DNA of 64,000 bases, taken from contig JBAJFG010000290.1 in assembly GCA_037903475.1 (NCBI GenBank), forward strand, positions 124,001-188,000, given 5' to 3'. Source of the DNA: Ancylostoma caninum (taxonomy: Eukaryota > Nematoda > Chromadorea > Rhabditida > Ancylostomatidae). Each line of letters starts with the position of its first letter. Position 1 is the stretch's first letter. Positions 46,653 through 59,001 of the stretch are shown here, one piece after another. The translations under genes were made by a program, and so were the position numbers. Under the pieces are notes generated by a model. It made no database searches, was not told the origin of the DNA, and was given only the letters and a program-made list of their open reading frames with translations.

Positions 46653-48824
46653 TCAGGCAGTGGCAACACCACTCCACTTGGAGATGAACGCACTGTGGCG
46701 TTGTCGAAGCTTTGCGATAATCTCCCGTTCAATTTCAACACCGTTCTTCACTTCATCCTGAAAGAAGAGCATAGTGGTAACAACATACAAGAATAACTTA
46801 TTCCTAGTGCTAGAAGAATGGAGAAACAGCATATGCGGTCTACAATACTAAAAAATATAGCCCGTTCCACCAAGGAAGATAGTTGGAGAGACAAAAAAGA
46901 ATAACAACGTGGGAAGTGTGCGGTATCACATGAAGCAGGAGAGAACGATGGGTAGAAGATACAATTACTTACAGTCCTTCTCAAAATACTTGCCTCACAC
47001 TCCACCGCCCACCTGCTAAGCCGCGCCGCATCGGCTATGCATATAAGAATAACTTATTCCGTGATGTAACGTGGCTAAGCTGACGCGCGGTTCAGCACGA
47101 GGCAAGAATTTTTGAGAGAGTGTAGTTACCGTCGGATTTGGATCAGATGGTGGTGTTAATGGGATGTTCAAACAAGGAACAATTCAAAAAATACCTGAGT
47201 TAAGTCAATATTTTCCGTGTTGTGCGCGTCCACCAGTACGACATGAACTTTCCTCGTTTGTAGAATATTTCCAATTACCAGCTCGTGTCCATACTTCTCC
47301 AATGCATGACGCGATTTTGAGATCAACAACGATTCATCAGTTTCCAGCTAAACTAAATGTATGAAATACGCCAAAAAGAATCAGTATAAAACCACTTTAC
47401 ACCCCTGCTTACTTTGAATGACACGACAAACGCTTCTGGTACCAATCTATTTACAATTGTATCTATTGCCTTGGGAGCCAGGCTAAGTCGTAAGTTCAGC
47501 TCGCCACCACTTGACTGGATCTTGTGGGTGGGCTGAAACGGACAAACATGACATTGAAAAACTGTAATTCGCTACTAATTTGTACTTATTCGCCACTTAT
47601 TTATTTATTGTGATTTTGCAATATAAAATATAGGCAGAAAACAAATGAAGGACAATGAATTTACTTTAAAAAACTGCATACCAGTTTCTCTTCCTCAACA
47701 TAGAAGTCTGACACAGCAGCTGCAAGGTACAGGAGTGCTCTAGACTTCAATGGGGCCAATTGTTTACTAATCTAAATCATCACGCCCTTAGCAAATTGGT
47801 ACGATAATGGAAAAAAATGACTTACTTCTGCCAAGTAATAAAAGTACGATTCAAGTGTTGAAAATGGTACAAACAATAGTCGATCCTTGTAGAGTGCCTT
47901 TTGCTCAACAGCCTCCTTTATACGTGGCAGGTCGCAAACAACCTGCAAAATGTTCTCAAGGCGGAGAACTCGTCCTCTTACGCTACCGCAATCAGGGGCA
48001 CAGTTAACCAGTCACTAAATAAAGTAAGAAACTACAACAAAAGAACGTAGACACCAGTGTTTTTTCTACAGATAGAGAAATTCATCTGATTTTTTCCAGA
48101 CAATAACTCGTGTACAGATAAGAATGCTGATAACGCAAACTAGAGTGAGAAAAAAAAAGTGACTGAAAGGTTGAATGAATGAATCAATGAATGAACTGAT
48201 GAAGAATGAATGAAAGAACTTTGCCATACCTTATCACCCTCGACTTTTAACGAGTCGAAAATACGTGGAAACAGTCGAGAAAACGGTTTTAATGACTCCT
48301 CTCTGTGCAGAAATATCACAGCATAATCAGCTTTCAGAAAATACCTAGAAAAGACTTCTTTTAAAGGAGCGCACGAAACTCGTATGTTTCAACGAATACA
48401 GAATAACGAAAACGTATTGTAATTAACACTCACTCAGCACTAGCCGCTCCTCTAGTTCCCATAGAAAAATTGTCAATGAATCGAACGCAGTTCTTCTCTA
48501 AGTTCACTTTTGTGCCACCGCTCTGGAATTCAAATTATTTATAGGGGAAACTGCATCAAATGTCACTAAATGAAGCAAAAAATGAACTATCAAATAAGAC
48601 TAAAAATCAAATATATAGGAAATAAAAGCTGAAATTTTCATTTAACAAATTATTGAAGCACAAGAAACTATCAGTTGTCTATATGTGTCTGTTGCAACAG
48701 CATTCAAATTCTCATATCGAAAATCTCATGAACCACTCACCGTTATGAACGCCACTGGATGATCCTTGTTCGTATCCAGGAATGCCTGCACCTTCTCTAC
48801 TACTGATGGATATTTGTGAGCCAT
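46653..48824 (-). CDS. Phosphopantothenate-cysteine ligase (PPCS, coenzyme A synthesis)
   Basis: Eight exons: 48824-48741, 48522-48434, 48344-48230, 47942-47826, 47771-47682, 47532-47413, 47347-47195, 46757-46653; 290 aa, phases closed. The enzyme joins 4'-phosphopantothenate to cysteine in the second step of CoA synthesis, in the cytosol. Diagnostic segments: SGGTKVNLE and [18 protein letters not shown] (nucleotide and acyl-phosphate binding), AAAVSDFYV (substrate loop), [39 protein letters not shown], and [10 protein letters not shown]. Human PPCS is about 311 aa, so the model is full length. A GGTTTTAG acceptor lies 1 nt before the ATG, as for a trans-spliced mRNA. The upstream SMARCE1 gene is on the same strand 1.2 kb away; too far for a classical worm operon. 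Confidence 0.95.
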
Positions 48825-50058
48825 GCTAAAACCTCCAATACTGTATAAAAATTCTGATTATCACATAGGAATTCGAGTCGGTGATTTTCCTATATTCAAT
48901 CACAGCAAAATCACTGTACAAACATTTATCAACATATTTGAGTTCATAAATAGGTTGAGAGCAAATAAGGAGAAAAGCATGACACGGAAACAAATACTGT
49001 CTGGAGATATTCAGACAAAGACATCTACCTCACATTGTTCTTATCAGCTCTTATCAAGCGCCAAAAATCAAAGCGACTACGGATTTTATGCAATTACAGC
49101 TGCGCCCGGAACCGTGCAGTCGTAAAACGGCCCGCTTGTTTTAGGTGAATGATAACAAGGAAAACACGGACAAATACGTCAGGTTCAGACATCTCAAATG
49201 CAGCTTCACAATAGCTATGCACTGGACAGAGAGAAAAATAAAGGAATAATTAAGAGAAAAAAAGAGAACCCATCTACCAAAGAAAATACATCCTTGACAG
49301 ATTAGAAACGGTAAAAGTAGTGCGATTGATGAAACAGGGAAAAAAGTATAGAACGAGATACGAAGATGAAGAAAATACGGTGTCTATACAAACATCGGAT
49401 AAACAGTATATGCAATATAAATTAAGTATAAATTAAAGGAACATTGAACGTTTTAAGCAATAAATCACATAAAAAAGCACAAACAACACCATTCAGGGGG
49501 CAGCCATGCACAAAGGTACAATAACTGGGGTATGTGATTTTGAGAAATCGCACAAAGCGACTTGTTTTAACATCCTAGAACATTCAGGATTGTGAAAACA
49601 ATACAAATTCCGTTCAGACACGTCCTCATACACACCTGGTACTGTTGGGATGGAGAAGAACCGCTAGGATCCGCCATGACTCACGTGGGACATGCAAGAA
49701 TGTATCAGAACCGGCTGAGTCATACGACTATCCGAATTCCGACACATAGCGCCTCACAACAGTCCTGATACGCTTTTTGCAAGGCCAGATTGTTCAGCGT
49801 ACAAACAGGCTCTAAGGATATACAACTAGTTCTCAGGGAAGCTCCAAAAACTGAAGGTTTAGCCTAATTGCTGTTTAGTTTGAAAGGAATTCCGCCAAAA
49901 AAAAAAAAAGATCTCAGGGGAGAAGCCTAGGATGGAATCTACTATTTCTTTAATAATTTAAAGCGACAGCAAAATGATACATGCCTTATTCTGCTTACTC
50001 TGAAAACCAGTGTGCATTTCGCTCCCCCACAACTGCAGAAACCTACCTATGTAACAGT
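48825..50058. other. Spacer between PPCS and SMARCE1 genes
   Basis: About 1.2 kb; contains a 100-codon plus-strand ORF (48823-49125) without family signature. No repeat family recognised. Confidence 0.5.
48826..48833 (-). promoter_or_regulatory. Probable SL trans-splice acceptor of the PPCS gene
   Basis: Minus strand GGTTTTAG, C, ATG. Confidence 0.55.
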
Positions 50059-52126
50059 TCATTTCGCTTCCTCAGCGGGCTTTTCTTCATTTTCAGCTTC
50101 ACTTTCCTCCTTTTTCTTCTTCTCTGGTGGCTCTTCTTCCTCTGGTTGTGCTGGTGTTTCCTCTTTCTCTGGTGGCTTTGATACTGTGTCCGTATCATTC
50201 TCTTCACTCATCACGAGCTCTGCCAATACTGGGGTCTCTTCGACGATTTTCTCTCGTTCAGCAGCTGGAAATATGTCACTTTAGAGGATTTCTCATGCAC
50301 ATTTAGCTAAAGAATCTTACCAAGTCGGGCATTTATCTCATCTTGCTTCTTCTTGTACTCTTTGTATGCTTCAGCAAGTTTAGTTTTCATTTCCTCCAGT
50401 AATTCCGCATACTTTGCCTCATCTAGCTGCGGTTTTTCCTCACATACCTAAGGAGAAACTTTGGAATTTGAATTTAAATGGTAGTGATTACTAGCCCCTT
50501 ACCCTCTTCAAATTCTCGGCGAATTCCTCGCTCCCCTTCTCAATTTGACGTTTCTTTTCTTGGTGGATTTCCTCAAGCCTAAAACAGCGATGTTTCACAA
50601 GAATTACAACATAATCCTGCAAGATCACGAGAAGATCAACCCATACTTGACAAGCTCTTCCTCTAACTTGTTCTGATGAGCAGATAATGACTGTGCCTGC
50701 TTGCGCAACATATCCATTCGATTTTGAGCTACCACCTGCAGCAAATAAGCTACAACTATCCATGAAATTTACAGGCAACGAACTCAAATATTACCGTTCG
50801 AGTGTCTGTGACAATAGCTGGCGAAAACAAATCACCGATAAGACGATGATTTCGATCAAAACTGAAATATTGAACTGTCGATAGCGGAAAATGACTAATC
50901 TAACGAGTTCTCAGTAAGTGGAAAAGAAGTTGTACGTACCGCACTGCTGCCAAACGACGGCAAGACAGTTCATTTCCAGCATCTTCCTCGTCGACCGGTT
51001 GAATCACGACACCACCTGCCTCCATTCGACTGCGTGACGACTTCTCATTCGCTTTTGCGCGAGTCTTAGAAGTACTTGTATGCATATGAGAGCAATATTC
51101 ACCTCTAACAAGATACAAATGATTTTTTTCTTTTGAAATTTAGGAAAGTTATGTCTTGGTACGACATTTAAGAAAATAGGTAGAGCGGACCGAAAAATGA
51201 GGAAGAAAATGTGAAAAGGGAGCAAGAAGCAATGAAATGTTGAAAGTCAGGAAAAAGAAGATCAAAATCTATCTAAATTACCTTGGCATTAATGTACTGC
51301 TGATATGCGTGAGAATTCTGATAGGCTTTGAAGGCTTTTTCATACTCGGCCTGGAAACCATTCAATAAACGCCTGTTCCTCATAAAACCCATGCATTCTC
51401 CAAGAAAAAAAAAACTGTTGCGGAATTGACAGACCAACCTTCTCTATTTCATACTCATGCTGATAAACAGCCTTGTCCGCATCTGAGATATCCCGCCACA
51501 TTTGTCCAATTATCTTACCAATATCCCACAGTTGCGCGTCCGGATTTTCAGCTCGAACCTTGGTTAAACAATACATTAGAGAAGAGATGAAATTAGATTG
51601 CAAATAAATGTGTGAATACGTAGGAGATCTTCCTTGAAATAGTAGTATTGATCCAGGAATGAATCCCACCTTTGACCACATCTTGCGGCTATATCGCATG
51701 TAAGGAACCAAAGGCCGATCGGGTGGCTTCGGGGCTTTCATGGTGAAATCTGTTTGGTTCTGAAATCATCATTGAAGAATAAAGCCAACTCAATGTGTAA
51801 TTTAATGGATCCATCCCTATGATGCTTGGATTCTGATGCAGATGGATTTTGATATTGGATACGTTGTGTAGCTTTGCAGGAGTAAAAATAATTCAATTTC
51901 GAAAAAAAAACCGGAATAAGTGGAGTATTTCTAATTGATACTTAAGAAATGAGTACTTCTGCTGATATTAAAGTAACCGAAGTGTTTTGTTCTTGCTTCC
52001 AGTTATGAAAGATAATTCAAAATGTATACATTCAAAATATTTAAGGGAAAGTCAGAAAAGAAAAACAAGGACTGAGATTAGACTTACCCTAGATGGAGTA
52101 GCTTGAGGGTGACGGAAGGTTGACAT
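50059..52126 (-). CDS. swsn-3: SWI/SNF complex HMG-box subunit SMARCE1/BAF57
   Basis: Ten exons: 52126-52088, 51759-51670, 51558-51439, 51350-51282, 51064-50940, 50861-50795, 50735-50647, 50578-50503, 50447-50321, 50264-50059; 335 aa, phases closed. The HMG box is about residues 22-95 ([55 protein letters not shown]). A conserved [18 protein letters not shown] block follows, then a coiled coil (about 170-260) with [16 protein letters not shown], then a Glu/Pro/Lys-rich acidic tail. It is a DNA-binding subunit of the BAF chromatin-remodelling complex in the nucleus. TAATTCAG lies 4 nt before the ATG (trans-splice site). The exon 3 acceptor (ACCAAG) lacks the usual pyrimidine tract but is fixed by homology. 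The symbol is by orthology with the worm gene. Confidence 0.95.
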
Positions 52127-52130
52127 TTTC

Positions 52131-52138
52131 CTGAATTA
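52131..52138 (-). promoter_or_regulatory. Probable SL trans-splice acceptor of the SMARCE1 gene
   Basis: Minus strand TAATTCAG, GAAA, ATG; the GAAA-ATG spacing is the same as at the AIG1-like gene. Confidence 0.6.
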
Positions 52139-53747
52139 GACATATGAGACCTTCATTAAAAAACGTATTAAGGACAAATGATGAACAAGTATAATCAATA
52201 TAACAACAGCTCTGCGTTGAATACTCGAAAAAAAGGACGGCATAAAACGCAGGAACGAAAAAAAAAACAAGGACCGGAAAGAATAAGTATAATGATGCTC
52301 CAGAAGTGAAATATTTTTGAAACTAAATAGGAATTCCATTGAAAACATAACTTTCTGTGCTCAAGCATTAACACAACAATAGCCCATGCCAAAAGAAGTC
52401 GATGTGGGAAGGAAAAGATGAAAAAAAAGGAAAAATGTGAAAAAATAACGGTGGCACTTAGTCAAAAGTGGAGAAGTCGAATTTGAACGCCACGCGCGCG
52501 TAGGGGACGCAACCTCACACGACACACTTCTAGTCGTCAATAAATTGCTGCTTGACCTTGATGTCGACCTCCTATGCCAAACGTTTTGCTACCACCCTGC
52601 TTTTTGCACATTAAAACCCTCAAATCCTTCAAAATGTTGCTTGTGGGAGGTTCTCCTATCTGAGCACGCGTTGATACCATTCACCTTGCATTCTGGGTAC
52701 TGTCAATCTTGATGGAGAGTTGACTCGCCATCAGGATGCACGAAATTCAGTCGATTTGGCCAGTATTCTGAAGGAAGTCTCACATGCTGGAAGTCCTGGG
52801 ATATTTCTGGGGATATCCTCAGTAGTAGAACAATATCTTTTCACTTATTGCTATTCTTTCCAGTTCATATTAGCCAGCCGTCTGAAGTCGGGTTTGCAGG
52901 GTTCTTTTGCTCTTCAGGCAGCGTTATTAGGAATGCCGATCTCAGTTTTCGGTCCAAAATTAGTTTTCCTTCGTTTTCATGGGTTCGAAGCCGTTAATAG
53001 TGAGGGGATATAAGTCTGCATAAATTCATCGAGATCCCCTATTACATCTACAAACACAAGTACTGGAAGGAATGTTTGAAAGCTCCCAGGATTAATATGA
53101 CCAAATAGTGTGGCCAATTTATTCTCAATTGGAGAAGAATTGTTGTTTGCTTAGATGTACATGAGCTTCGTTGAGTGGTTCGAGCACCTATTTGCGATCT
53201 GGTCCTCTTGTTGGTTACAGTCGGTTGCAGATCGAGCATTTGCTTCTATTGCACTCCCTCCGTCTCATTTTCCTCGACTTATCCAAGAAATCTGCCTCCA
53301 GTTTCCTTGTTACTTTAGGAAAAAATGATAATTACTGATGTTTCTGAATATTCAGTATTTTGAGTGTTTGGTCTTTACTTCTGGAATTCCAAGTTTTACC
53401 CCCACCTATTCTCGTTGGGCATGCTTACATTTTTTTACCTTAGAATTCTTGCCACCTGGAAGTTGTATGGCAAATTTTCTGAAGAATTTGAAATCCTACG
53501 AGTGGATTAGGATTATAGTCTGTTTCAAACACGACAATAGTCGCGTAATCGTGCACATTGCGCGGTTTCATCTTAAACTCTCTCCAGTTCTCACGCAATT
53601 TCCCGCGCTCTTTTTCTCTCTGTCCTCTCTCCAATTAAACATTTCCCTAGTGAAAAACCATGTATTGTATATAAGGGGTGCATCCCCCTAACAGTGGTTT
53701 TCTAGTGTTTCTTTGCTCACATGTTGATAGAAGTGATCACAGTAACC

Positions 53748-54016
53748 CAGTGGCGGATGCAGGAGTTGCTAACCAGGGGGAGGGGCGTGGGGGAGAAGTG
53801 GCAACTCAGCCACTCCATGGGCCCAGATGGAATAATAAGATTACTAAAAATATTAACTTTAATTTGAAGTAAATAGTGCTAAATATATTAAGAATAATAA
53901 TATTAATAATGGAAAAAAATAAGTCTGTACAATATTTTCATCTATTTTATAGAGTAATTTCAAAGATTCGGCGACTCTTTTCTCTGGGTAGCGGGCGTCC
54001 CCCTGCATCTCCCACT
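53748..54016. mobile_element. Short TIR element, CAGTGGCGGATGCAGG ends
   Basis: Left CAGTGGCGGATGCAGGAG, right CCCCCTGCATCTCCCACTAG, imperfect inverted repeats; G-run and AT-rich interior as in 19060-19390 and 6300-6690. CAGTGGCG-type ends are typical of hAT MITEs (family knowledge); no clear 8-bp duplication identified. Confidence 0.5.
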
Positions 54017-54881
54017 AGAGAAACCGTATACCATTTTCCAGTTGAAAAATTTAAACGGTAATCATATAGTAATCGAAAGTATAGCGTTTCTTAGTGCTCT
54101 TTGTGTTATAATAGCTATAAAAAGCTGAAAAAATTCGCCTTAATTGTCTATAAAACTGGTAGGAAGGAGGTATGCTTGCGTTCGAGGTCAAGCGGCGAAT
54201 GTATGGGCAATTATATTGTGTGCACACAGTCGTGTGGCTATTCACATCCCTCGCCGTGGATTCCCAACCAAACGATTTCCTCCTTTCACACGTTCGATTT
54301 GGCTCAGCAATACAAGCTGGGCTATAAGTTGCTGTACAACGTTTGCTCAAGCATTTCTCCACCTGGAACCCATGCTTTGTTCTGTTTTTTTTTTCTCTGC
54401 CAAATAAGGAAAGGTTCAAAGTATTTTTATTTAAGATCCGGTTTCCCAGACTCTGAGGTGGGACGGCGCCTTCAAGCAGTATGCATGCAGTACTAAACTA
54501 TCCCCATATGTGTCTTTGATACCAACCTGCCACAGAATTCGCGGTGGAGAATTGTGGGGAGTTGTGCTTCACTGCAGAGGCACGTGTCTAAACCTGACTG
54601 GTGAAAATTCAAAATCCTAGGTCTAATTTGATCTGGAAACGATTAAATGTATGTACTCCATCTCGCCTATGCACGTCAAATGACATATTTCATGTGTGAA
54701 AAATGGCTGTATTAGGTTACACATTCCTTTCGAGCCAATGAGAAACGGACCAATCAGAGGCGACCCAGACTCATTCCATATAGGATATTCTAACCATTTT
54801 ATATGTATTTCAAATGCCAACTAACGTTGGTCCGTCACGCTTTTGTTAAATGGTCTTGGCATCGAGTATAGACGAGGTAAA

Positions 54882-54887
54882 TTTCAG
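54882..54887 (+). promoter_or_regulatory. Probable SL trans-splice acceptor of the AIG1-like gene
   Basis: TTTCAG, GAAA, then ATG at 54892. It decides the start in favour of 54892 over the in-frame ATG at 54850, which lies upstream of the splice site. Confidence 0.6.
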
Positions 54888-54891
54888 GAAA

Positions 54892-57318
54892 ATGGCTATG
54901 GCTCACAGGATACTGAGCATAGTTTTTGCTATAATATGGTGTGGTTCTCTCTACTATGATGTCGCCTATCAGCCACGACTCGGCCATGACTGGTATATTT
55001 ACAAGCTGGTCATGCTTACTAATTTGAATTTTGTGGGTTTTTAATTCTTTTTTTTTTAATTCTCAAGCGACGTCTCCTTGTGTGTGTCGGTTGTCCCTGG
55101 GTCAGAATGACGGGAATAGAGCGCCAGTTATGGCCACCGATCCTAGGATGTGAATGTAAGAGAGAGAAGTGAAACTGTCAATAATGGTTCACAAGAAATT
55201 GCAAGAGGAAAGTTGTGGCAATATTTTTTTGTTACTTTAGTATTCTAAAAGTACATTTATGTGCAGTTGCACAATTTCGCTCCGATAGGGTGTTCTTGCA
55301 ATTTTTCACTGACTTTTCAAGATAAATTTGTGTTATTTTCTGTGAGGAGAAGTTCAGGATGTACAATCTAATGACATTTGTAATGCTTGCGTCGCTCTGT
55401 CGCGATTGGTCCCAGCATAGTGGGCGGAGCATATCCGCGGAGCTATCATGTTTGCTCCTAACAACAGAGACATAGAGACGTGGTGAAATATAAACTCTCG
55501 CATAGATACTAACATAAATCCAATGTTAGCCTGAAGCAAGGTTGAGTATCCTATTCTCCCTGTTTTTTATGACTACAAATTATTGATTTTTTTTCAGGTG
55601 ATCATCACGATCTTTGCTGTGTTCGCGTTAGCAGAGGTCTTATCAATTGCCGACAATCATCTGAAGCCATTCCTGGATTTTTCGTTCTACTGCACGATAT
55701 TCCCCGTCGCAGTGGTTGGTTTTTTTCCAAGGACCATTTTTATGTGCGATTGCCGCCGCGATTCCGTCGCGATTTAGCTGTTTTTGATGGTTGTGGCTTT
55801 TTTATTTAAAATAATACTATTTAAAGAATATTTTTCTCCCGCGACTTCTCCAAAAAATTGCGATATTGTGCGTCGCGATGGTATCGCAGCGATGAGGCAA
55901 TCGCGGCGGCATCGCGATTCCTGAGTTAACAACACGTTCCTCTGCTTTGATCATTCTTTCTGTTTGCTCTTGTACACTCATTTTATCTGCTTTATTCCAT
56001 ATGTTATCGCTCCATATTTTATCTTTCTTTTCTAATCGATATATTGATTGACTTTATTGCTGCCAAAAAAGCGGTGCGTATCATTCAAATTTCTGTTCTT
56101 CGAAATGATGAGGAAAAATAGGGAGATACAGTGTTGAGTTGAAAGAAGGGTCTCTTCTATTATTACATCTGTGCATTTTGTTTTTATTTCGCTTATAATA
56201 GCTTTGTTTTTCCCTCAACCAATCACCATCTTGCACTGGCCACGCCCCTTTTCAGACCACTTGCGCTCTATTCTGGGGACTGTACGCCATCGATCCGGAG
56301 CTGGTGATGCCTGAATGGGTGGCCAGATTGATCCCATCGTGGTTAAATCACGTCACTCACACATTACCAGTAATTTACGTGGTTTTTGATCTACTAACAG
56401 CCAAAAGAAGTCCTCCATCGCATCGGAAATCGTTGACTATGGCAGCGTTACATGTTTTCATCTACTTTATTATGTGAGTAAGCTCCATTTCACCCCGTGT
56501 TATTTTTTCAGTTTTTTTTTCGAGTTTTTGATTTATTTCCTCGATCGTCTTCACAATTAAGAATCATCGCCGTTCGAGTAATTGACGGCTACTGGTTGTA
56601 TCCGCTGTTGGAGCTGCTCTCACTACAGGCATTGGCAGCCATGTTCGTCGTAGCCATACTGGGATACTATGGCCTCATAAGGCTTGCGGCAATTTTGTCC
56701 AAATTTGGCTATGGTAAGTTAAGAACACCGTTTGGTAGGGTTACAGTCCATATCAGTTGTCTGGCTGTGGGCGGAGTTTATTGACAGGGGCAAGGAATGT
56801 CCCTAGTACAGAATTTTGTGTAATTCTGGAGGGTAGGCATGGATACTATTATTTAAACATTAATCTGTGTAATGTGTTCACAAAAGTCCCTCTGTTGAGT
56901 GTTGTACCGAAAAGGGCGGTGATGCAAAGGTCTGCGATTGGTCATCTCATCTAACTGGCCAATCACAGATCTTGGCCGCATCGCTTTTGGCAGAAACAAT
57001 GCTGCACCTTTCATGCTCCACCAATTAGGTAGAAACGATAAACAAAAGCGTTTTACATAAGATTTGTCCAACAATTGTGCACCGTTCAGCACTAAGTAAG
57101 AGCGCAGACATTGAAGTAGGGGTGTGGCACCTTAGAACTCATGGTTTTGTGATTGGCTGAGAAAATATCACATGCAATGCGCGTGGAGAAGCCGGCAGAA
57201 AGCCATATTAGTAAAGTGACGCTTACGTAAGTATAAATGTTACATTACTATGCAAATTATTGATTTTTCAGGTATCCAGGAGCCAATGAAATCAAAGCGA
57301 TCCCGTAAGGTCGACTGA
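54892..57318 (+). CDS. AIG1/ADTRP-family integral membrane hydrolase
   Basis: Five exons: 54892-55032, 55598-55714, 56256-56473, 56562-56713, 57272-57318; 224 aa, phases closed. Five to six hydrophobic segments (ILSIVFAIIWC; VIITIFAVFALAEVL; CTIFPVAVTTCALFWG; LPVIYVVFDLL; AALHVFIYFIII; FVVAILGYYGLI) fit the FAR-17a/AIG1-like family. The proposed threonine nucleophile is T43 in KLVMLTNLNF, the same number as in human AIG1, and a catalytic histidine is present in LNHVTHTLP (H118 or H121). Human members hydrolyse fatty acid esters of hydroxy fatty acids in the endoplasmic reticulum and plasma membrane; the same reaction here is inference. Basic C-terminus KSKRSRK. Introns contain an ATTGG/CCAAT hairpin near 56935-56970. 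Confidence 0.9.
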
Positions 57319-59001
57319 ACTCTGAGCGTCATTTCTTGTTCGTATGTAATTTCTCCATTCTTTCCGCTGATTTTTCCCTGTGATTGATGTTTCGTGCCAA
57401 AGGCTTTTCCTGTGATCATACGCGTTTTTCTGGATACTTTTGACCCAACCATATAATTCCCGGACGCTAGCTAAGCCATGCGCGAAATTTCTTCTCTTCG
57501 TAAACTTGAAATTCTCGTTTTTTTTTCGGAAGGTTTAGCTCCCGATTTCGTGGAGTTCTTCCAGATTTTGAATCTTAAACTTTTTTTTTATTCAACAGTT
57601 TTGGGAACCATCCTAGGACTTGAATCTATTTTCAGTGGAAGCTGTTCATTTTTGTAGGAATCTTAAGTATTTGCGTTGTTCAGTTCATCCTGAATACTTT
57701 TATTTATTATCACTTGTGATTGGCTGCGGTGACAATTTTCCAGAAGAGCTGTCACAGGATTTCAAGCGAATTATTGGATTTCTGGCTAGGAATTTCGAGA
57801 AAACAACAATTTTTTGGGGAAAAAATGATTCCTATATGGTTTTCTTCTTATCGCACAGGCTTTTTCACGAATTTTGGAAAAGATTATCTGCTTTGGGTTA
57901 TTCACCTGCACTGGTTATTTGCATAATTTCTTTAGAAACCGGTATATGTCATCTCTTCCTTGAGCATACATACTTATAGGGCGGTTTGGGCAGGAGATGC
58001 GTGCGTGAAGCGCGCGTTGGATGCACGCATCCGTTTACGGAGAATTTTCTAGGAACACCAATTGACGCGAGATGTATAGTCTGAGTAAGAATGCCACGTT
58101 TCCAGCGCGAATCGCCGCTGCAAACGCGTGCGTTTCACCTGCGTTCGGGCTGCGTCAGGTTTGCGACTGGGTTTATTGTGGATAGCATAGACGCATGCGC
58201 GTCAAACGCACGCATCTAGTATAAATTGCTTCGCCTGCTTTGTGAATGTACACCAGGAACCACATGCATCATTAAGATTACTAAAGGTGCTAACACTAGA
58301 CAAATTTACCCATGGTTGACACTAGCTTCATCATGCTTACCCTGGGTAAAGTCAACGAGGTATCCAGGCAAAGCGGAGGTGACAGAAGTTCATTTATTCA
58401 ACGTTTTTGAAAATCCTGCCATCTGGTTTACTTTCTCGGTGGGAACCCAGCCTTTTTTCTTTCCACACCACCTCCTCCAATGATGGGTAAGTTTGAATGT
58501 GGTAACACGTCTACCCTGGACAATTTCAGTGATGCATGCGGCCCCTGCTCTTGGAAAAAATTCTGAAGAAAAGCTTCTGCTTCTTATATTTCGTGCACAA
58601 CGTGAAAGAAATCGATAGAAAAATCTCGAATAAGGTTTTTTCTCAGTGAGAAGGAGCCGCGAAGCAGCCGCACGCGTGTGAGGCTCCGGCCAGGCCCCAA
58701 TTCTTGAAATGGACCTAAATATAATAGATTTGACATAAATCAACAGTAAAACCTCAAATAATGAATATTCGTGCTCTGTTAGACTCAGCCGCGACGCAGC
58801 CGCACGCGTGTGGGATCCCGAACAAGTCCAAATCCTTGGAATGGACCCAAATATAGTCGATTTTATTATTGTTATTACTGTTTATTATGTTTGTAGATGT
58901 TTTGTAGATTTTGGTAAAGATGCTATAGCGATAAACATTGGTGACGGATAGAAATTGTTCATAATCGTTTAATATTATCTTCAACATAACAATATGATTC
59001 G
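57319..59001. other. Convergent spacer between AIG1-like and stomatin genes
   Basis: Contains the GACGCACGC repeat at 57976-58230 and two similar GCCGC(A)CGCGTGTG(A/G)G segments at about 58665 and 58800, each followed by AATGGACC(T/C)AAATAT. No exon recognised. Confidence 0.5.
57976..58230. repeat. GACGCACGC-type dispersed repeat, copy 2
   Basis: Left ATGCGTGCGTGAAGCGCGCG, right GCGTCAAACGCACGCATC followed by TAGTATAAATTGC. Matches the ends of 1735-1915 and 63824-64000. Confidence 0.55.

Larger units (their letters stand above)
52127..54881. other. Divergent intergenic region
   Basis: Separates the minus-strand SMARCE1 gene and the plus-strand AIG1-like gene, so both promoters should lie here. 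Contains the hAT-like repeat 53748-54016 and a fragment of the 500-bp foldback family near 54440-54480. ORFs of about 100-130 codons (52720-53013, 53338-53691, 54101-54496) show no family signature. Confidence 0.5.

Noticed and set aside
46653..52126. Operon of SMARCE1, PPCS and Rpp25 genes
   Set aside because: Same strand and order, but gaps of 1.2 and 1.7 kb are much longer than classical nematode operon spacing; acceptors before two of the ATGs fit SL1 as well as SL2.
57620..57979. 119-codon plus-strand ORF
   Set aside because: No family signature; lies in the 3' flank of the AIG1-like gene and has no splice or conservation evidence.
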